Shown here piece after piece: positions 59,261 to 64,000 of a stretch of 64,000 nt of DNA (position 1 is the first letter of the stretch; each line of letters opens with the position of its first letter). The translations under genes were made by a program, and so were the position numbers. This DNA comes from Capsicum annuum (taxonomy: Eukaryota > Streptophyta > Magnoliopsida > Solanales > Solanaceae), in contig NC_061114.1 in the NCBI RefSeq assembly GCF_002878395.1, positions 145,142,560 through 145,206,559 of the forward strand. Direction: 5' to 3'. Below the pieces are notes generated by a model. That model saw only the letters and a list, made by a program, of their open reading frames with translations, was not told the DNA's origin and made no database searches.

Positions 59261-59630
59261 TTCTCATTAAGCTTACTCAGTTTCATGTTCGGTGTTCATC
59301 ACAAACTTGGTGTGCAACTTCATGCTCATGGTCCCATTAGAAACTTGGTATCAAGTACCATTGAATATTCATTCATCCACGTAAATATCAGTTCAGTTAT
59401 GTAATTATGCAGCAGACATAGATTCTCATTGTGAGAAACTTAGTTCTTTAGAACACTCAGTCATGCATTCATGAATCAATTAGACATGCATCAGATATGC
59501 ATGTTCAGTATTATATGTTCAGCTTGTCAGTAATGTCAGTCATGAGATCATGATTCAGTGTTCATGTTCAATATGTACGTCAGTTATTTTCTCCCCTCAC
59601 CGTCAGTCTCATTCAAGGATGAATGTTCTC
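59261..59630 (+). other. E3 3' untranslated region
   Basis: About 370 bp between the pol end and the polypurine tract, rich in CAGT/TCAGTCATG words, matching in style F 16198-16424. No gene; the 81-aa frame at 59558 runs into the LTR and is fortuitous. Confidence 0.7.
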
Positions 59631-59643
59631 AAGGGGAAGATAT
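59631..59643 (+). other. Polypurine tract of E3
   Basis: AAGGGGAAGATAT before the LTR start, preceded by AAGGATGAATGTTCTC as in F. Confidence 0.85.
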
Positions 59644-60193
59644 TGTGATACCCCATACTTTTTCCTTGCTAATTTCATCTCAACAATATCTAAAATTATC
59701 TTCTAAATTGAATGATGGTTATTCTATGAGTAATATTCATTATTTTTCTTTTTTGTCAAGTGGGAAATTCAATAAGCTTTCAATCAATATAAGATTCATC
59801 TAAATCCAATAAACGAGTCAGAAGTTATGACTACATTAAGTTCCCATCATAAAATAATGCCATATTAGTCAATGACATGTTGCGCCACAAGAGAAAATGG
59901 CATTTGGCAAATTCCAGTAGGGGCCCGCGATTATAGAGCATCGCGCCAGGGCCCAAATTTAGAATTGTCCTTTTCTAGTGTCTTAGCACGTTTCCTCCAC
60001 ATAGCGCCAAAGTTCCAGGTCACAAAATAAGGGGCAACGCGATGGCTCCGTGTTGCTCCATCCCTCAATTTCCTAATTATCAAATTCCAATGACACAATA
60101 TGGTAGCGCTTTGTCGAGCCAGGGGTTTAGTTCGAGAAAATTTCACTGAAATTAAATGATGTGTCCAGGCTTAAAAGTGTCAACTTCCTTCAC

Positions 60194-60202
60194 CTATTTA
60201 AG
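60194..60202 (+). promoter_or_regulatory. TATA-like box of E3 3' LTR
   Basis: CTATTTAAG, identical to the 5' LTR copy although the flanks have diverged. Confidence 0.45.
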
Positions 60203-60342
60203 CCCTTTAACATATGATTCACCCACTTTTCACCCAAAATATGCTCTCTTATCACAAAAACCTTTCGAGAACAAGCTAGGGTTTTCATAAAAGATCCAAT
60301 TCCAAGAAAGTTTCACCACTAATCTTCACGAAATCATGAACT

Positions 60343-60351
60343 AAGGTATGC
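60343..60351 (+). promoter_or_regulatory. Splice-donor-like site in E3 3' LTR
   Basis: AAG|GTATGC, about 145 bases after the TATA-like box, in the same place as in F and LTR-A. Deleted in the 5' LTR. Confidence 0.4.
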
Positions 60352-61094
60352 ATAGTGTTCATTCATGCACTCTTTTGATCCATGAAGTCCAAGAATCCCT
60401 TTTCCAATTTTAAGTTATGGATTTTCTATATGATTTCATGATTGGGCTATTCTTGTTCATGTTGATAAATGAGATTAAATTCTACTCCGTGTTGGGTGAT
60501 AATTTCTATGTGGGTTTAATTATTATCGATATAGATTCATGCAAACCTATGACTAAACCCTTGAATGATGAAATTAGAATGTTACCATGATGTTTCATTA
60601 TTATATAATGATTTTTACATGTAACGTGCCTAAAATATGTTTGATTTAATGCCTAAATGAAGGAAAATTGCCTAACTAGAATGTTGTCATGAAATCTCTA
60701 TGTATGTACAAGCTTATGCCTATCACATGTTTGACAAAATACTTCTATAAATGCATTATGGTGATTATTATGTATTCAAGCAAGTCATACTTTGTCAGTA
60801 TCCTTCTGTTTAGTCTTGTGGGTACTTGTACCCAAATCATTAGCTGTGTGCCTAGAGTCATGTCATGTTTTCACGATACTCTCAGTCCAACTATAATCCT
60901 TAGACTTTTGATAGTCTTATAACTCAGGAAATCTCCATGATCTCATGAACTCAATCTGTTGTCAGATATCATTAGTATTCTGTTAGTTTATAAAATTCAG
61001 TAACTCAATCCATGTTTAGTTCAGCAAATCATGTTCAGTGTCTATTCAGATAGTAGTAGAAATCAGCACTGACCGAACCCAAGAATGGAAACTC

Positions 61095-61263
61095 ACCTGT
61101 TATATGAGGGTGTGATTCTTAGAAGAAATCCTCACATTCTAGAACTATGTATCCATCATAGGTTGAGATATCATAGCCTGCTATATGAGACTAGATAAGG
61201 TGGCTTAGCCTGTTATATGAGGGTTCCCACCATTCTCACTAGAGTTACCTATTTTATTAGGGT
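61095..61263 (+). repeat. Four-module repeat cluster in E3 3' LTR
   Basis: Modules ACCTGTTATATGAGGGT (61095), GCCTGCTATATGAGACT (61176), GCCTGTTATATGAGGGT (61208) and ACCTATTTTATTAGGGT (61247), spacing 81, 32, 39. Confidence 0.82.
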
Positions 61264-62165
61264 CACTCACTTATTGTTCTTACTAGTGGCGCAGTATTGA
61301 CACCCTTCTAATCAGGGCATAGATTGGACCCCAATTAAGCTATCATGCATCATATGGAGGATGTCGGTTAGATGACTACATCCCACAGTCTCAGTATCAG
61401 TATCAATAAAAGAACTCAGATAGTTCTTCAAATTTCAGGACAGTCAGATAAAGTCAACTAAGATACAGTATAAAACTCAGATAGTTCCACCAGATTAAAG
61501 ACTATCAGATACATTCACTCATGTTATCAGTTATATTTAGATTTAGTAATCATGTTATCACAGTATTAGTGTTAGTTGTTATGTCTCATGCATGTATTCT
61601 CACACTTATGATAGTTAGTCAGTTATTATTACTGTTCATGCATATGAACCCCATGCATTTAGCCAAACTCACATGCATACCAGTATATTCAAAGTACTGA
61701 TGTATTTGCGCTATGGTGTTTTATACTATAGGTTCAAAGACACGAGCTCCAGTGCAATAGTAGATTCCAGATATCCAGAAATAGAGTTAGAAGTGGGTCC
61801 TCCTCTTTCGAGGACATGATTATTTCCTAATTATTTCATTAATCATTTTATTAGTTGGAGTTAGTTGGAGACATTTCCCATCAACTCCTTACTCAAACAG
61901 TTCATTTAGTTAGAGGCTTTTTAGACTATCATGTTTCAGACTTTATTATGTTCAATTTTTTTTAGGTATTCTATTACCCCACATAGATGTTATATCATTT
62001 AGATTATGTGCAGTATTGAACCTTATGGCCTTTTAGTGCATGTTTCCGCATTATTATGTCATATTATGTAGTTTATAGGTACAAATATCACTCATGGGTT
62101 AGCTTGTGGTCCTTCGGGATCATGAGCACGGTGTAGCATTCTGAGTATCAGATTCTGTCCTTATA

Positions 62166-62170
62166 ATGAT
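62166..62170. repeat. Target site duplication of E3, right
   Basis: ATGAT, identical to 51947-51951. Confidence 0.8.
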
Positions 62171-62611
62171 AATGCCTAAGCATAATATAAGCCAAATGTC
62201 CAACTTAACTTTTGTTGAATATTAAAGATTTCTTCTCTATTTGAATGTGTATCTCCCTTAGTATAGGGCTTGGAAAATCCATAGTTTAAATTAAGGTTAG
62301 CTTGAGTGGGATTCACTTGATTTGACAATTTGTCTTAGAAAGGTTGGTGCTTGAGGTGGCTTGAGTCCCTTTTGTGTCAACCTAACTGTGTGGTATTTTA
62401 CTTTCAATCTTAAGTAAGTTTTGATTTTTAATATACACCTTAGTTCCTTAGTTATTGTAATAGTTATCGCACTATCTATCTTTCTTTTTTTGAAAATTCT
62501 TTTGTGTTTGTGTTGAATCCGTGTGTAGTTTTACATCTAGTGTCATTATTTCTTCTTCATCTGCTTTGTTTTCGGCTTAATTTCTGTTTATAAATTTAGT
62601 TTTAAATCATT
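62171..62611 (+). other. T-rich region before a PBS-like site
   Basis: No gene. It resembles 46441-46560 in part. It could be the LTR of an unidentified retroelement whose PBS follows; no LTR start could be fixed. Confidence 0.35.
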
Positions 62612-62624
62612 TGGTATCAAATCA
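62612..62624 (+). other. PBS-like site
   Basis: TGGTATCAAATCA followed by TGGC, similar to TGGTATCAGAGCC (initiator Met tRNA type). No second LTR lies in the window to confirm it. Confidence 0.4.
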
Positions 62625-63719
62625 TGGCTTTCTGTTATTCCCACAAGATCAATATTGGGCTTATAAACTTGAAAATAAAAAATAAAAAGTATTGAAAATT
62701 CTAAATTCTAGAAAAATAGCAATCTGCTCGTGTTTGTGTTCTTGGCCGAAATTATGTTGTTGTTGTAGTCTTGGATTAAAGTTGTGTCAAGATCTAGGTG
62801 TATTTTACCTTTTTTGAGTGTTTTTTTTTGTTGGCTTTCTTCTTCTCTAACACCTTGAGTCTAGATCCAAGTGAGCTTGAACAATTGTTGTTGCGGTTTC
62901 AAAACTTGAACATTGTTGTTGTTGTTATTGTGGATCCAAAATTTGGAAGGTATATCTTGAACTTGTGTTGTTGATATTGTTTTGTGGTTTATAAGCTATG
63001 AAAGGGTGTGTTCAATTCCTGGAGGTTCACAGGAGACTTGGTCTTTAAACTTCTATTGAATGTTCTTGCTATTATAGACCAATCTTCATGTCTAGTTGCA
63101 AGAAGACTCTTTAATACTGTTTTTTTTTATCAAAAAGCCAAGTAGAAAGAAGTAAAGTCTTTGTTAGTCTTGAAAACAAGTCCCAAATATCTACAAAATG
63201 GGAAGGCGGAAGAAAATATCTACCAAAAGACTTGTTTCCAAAAGGGAGAAAGAAAACATCCTAGGTGTACAAAAGAGGAAATGTCCACCAACCCCTCAAA
63301 AAGGTGTCTTGCCCAAAAGGTGTAAAATGAGTCAAACCTTTTTGAAAGGTGGAAAGGGCTCTAATCTTGTTGTTTTCTTCTTCTAGGAAAAATTATACAC
63401 TTTAAGAAATAAAAATTGAACCAAAATTTTAAGGTTGGAAAAAGTAAGAACCTTTTAAAAACCGCAACCAATCCTAGACTGCCACATCACCAAATTCCAT
63501 ACAATACCATAATATTTACCTGGAAATATTGGATTCTTAGTTTCTTGTTGTTGATTCTTAGTTTTGTTTTTGTTGATTCTTATACTAAGTAGAAACTAGT
63601 AAATACCTACTATGTTGTAAATTAGTTTTTGAATATGTTTCTTTGTGTTAGCGTTATTTTGTGCTTTTCTTGTTTCTTGAATCATAGTATTTCTTGGTTA
63701 AAGTTTGGACATTATTTCC
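62625..63719 (+). other. Leader-like region with small basic ORF
   Basis: 1.1 kb, rich in GTTGTTGTT runs (62755-62765, 62885-62930). It holds one 62-codon frame (63198-63386) starting MGRRKKISTKRLVSKREKEN, lysine- and arginine-rich, with no family recognised. In such a repeat-rich place it may be part of a retroelement leader or chance. A polyT tract lies at 63120-63128. Confidence 0.3.
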
Positions 63720-63851
63720 ATGAGTAGTCAAACAAATAATACATTCCTACAAAGGAGTAGACTCACCCCTCGACTCATCACGAACTACAAGCCAACTTGC
63801 AATACTTATGAATCCAAGTATGAGACAATCAAGTGTGTGAGAGTGTGGTGA
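63720..63851 (+). CDS. Small ORF, unknown (possible 5' coding part)
   Basis: 43 codons starting MSSQTNNTFLQRSRLTPRLI, ending TGA at 63849-63851. Base composition is more balanced than in the surrounding T-rich sequence and the Met context (CCATGAG) is fair. No homology recognised. It might be the first coding piece of a retroelement or of a host gene running off the window. Confidence 0.25.
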   Translation: MSSQTNNTFLQRSRLTPRLITNYKPTCNTYESKYETIKCVRVW

Positions 63852-63918
63852 GGTTATTTCAAACTAACTTGTGATTTTTTTGTAGGCTTTTACTTTTTTT
63901 CTATTAGGTACAATTACA

Positions 63919-64000
63919 ATGGAACCCATGGTTTCAACATCTCAACCTATGGACAATAATCCCACCAATGTCATTTTTGCCTACTTTGACACAATTTCTC
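63919..64000 (+). CDS. Partial ORF at the window edge
   Basis: ATG at 63919 (context CAATGGAACCCATGG) opens a frame reading MEPMVSTSQPMDNNPTNVIF, still open at the window end (27 codons). A T-rich tract ending TTTTTTTGTAG at 63874-63884 upstream looks like a 3' splice site. It could be the gag start of the element suggested by the PBS-like site, or a gene exon. Too short to identify. Confidence 0.3.
   Translation, partial: MEPMVSTSQPMDNNPTNVIFAYFDTIS

Larger units (their letters stand above)
51952..62165 (+). mobile_element. Element E3: structurally complete Tekay/Del-type chromovirus
   Basis: 10.2 kb with two LTRs of about 2.5 kb, PBS, gag, protease, RT, RNase H, integrase-chromodomain and polypurine tract in the standard order, and a perfect 5-bp TSD (ATGAT). 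All genes carry many stops and shifts, and the LTRs differ more from each other than those of F. It is therefore an older insertion. LTR-A (1583-4229) belongs to a related family. Confidence 0.93.
59644..62165 (+). repeat. 3' LTR of E3
   Basis: 2522 bp. It begins TGTGATACCCCATACTTTTT and ends in a decayed CTGTCCTTATA. The end was placed by the ATGAT duplication that follows. Confidence 0.88.

Noticed and set aside
63198..63386. Basic nuclear protein gene
   Set aside because: Lys/Arg-rich composition alone is not enough; no family motif and an AT-rich leader-like setting. Kept only as part of the leader-like region.
1..64000. tRNA, rRNA or conserved ncRNA genes
   Set aside because: No cloverleaf-like or rRNA-like conserved sequence was noticed on reading; the only tRNA-related words are primer sites next to LTRs. 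A tRNAscan run would be decisive.

Overview
The window looks like plant nuclear heterochromatin, most likely from a Solanaceae genome (pepper/tomato/potato relatives). It is about 65-70% A+T, has no supportable host gene, and is almost entirely a nest of decayed Ty3/gypsy LTR retrotransposons. The family guess rests on remembered resemblance of the LTR types (ends like TGTAATACCCC and TGTCATGACCC) and of the chromovirus gag-pol to Solanaceae repeats. No database search was possible, so the species is not determined.

Layout. (1) 1-9293: a minus-strand Tekay/Del-type element 'D' (gag remnant, leader, PBS, part of its 5' LTR). Its leader is split by two solo LTRs: LTR-A (1583-4229, TSD CATAG/TATAG) and LTR-B (4250-7966, TSD ATAGG/ATAGA). 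(2) 9294-21745: a minus-strand element 'E' with LTRs over 3 kb and no visible coding capacity. Its LTR is interrupted by element 'F' (12427-19046, plus strand, perfect TSD CTTAT), a chromovirus that has lost gag and protease. (3) 21746-27560: minus-strand chromovirus 'C', truncated at its 5' side, inserted in the other LTR of E. (4) 27833-46440: a second copy of LTR-B, split by a tandem array of Athila-like elements, LTR-internal-LTR-internal-LTR plus part of a third internal region (29244-45595, minus strand). Each unit has gag-protease and a second, env-position ORF with a degenerate REFYANL motif, but no reverse transcriptase. (5) 46441-51833: Athila-like plus-strand pieces 'G' (gag-protease, 3' noncoding part, LTR) joined to an Athila-type pol fragment. 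(6) 51952-62165: element 'E3', a structurally complete chromovirus with two 2.5-kb LTRs and perfect TSD ATGAT, crippled by many stops and lost integrase residues. (7) 62171-64000: an unidentified T-rich leader-like region with a PBS-like site and three small ORFs.

The elements do not work together as a pathway; their relation is one of nesting. D and E are older than the insertions within them. E3 LTRs look more diverged from each other than F LTRs, so F looks younger. All coding regions are pseudogenes. In the best preserved pol (F) six of seven in-frame stops between 14.38 and 15.33 kb are TAG where the family carries glutamine, as expected from C-to-T decay at methylated CAG.

No clearly new biological system is demonstrated. 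The best leads are: four 17-nt imperfect inverted-repeat modules at nearly fixed spacing in LTR-A, F and E3; the tandem Athila-like array with its pol-less coding layout; a short noncoding block (AGGCAACC core) kept behind gag-protease in three copies; and a recurrent TATA-plus-splice-donor layout in several LTR families.
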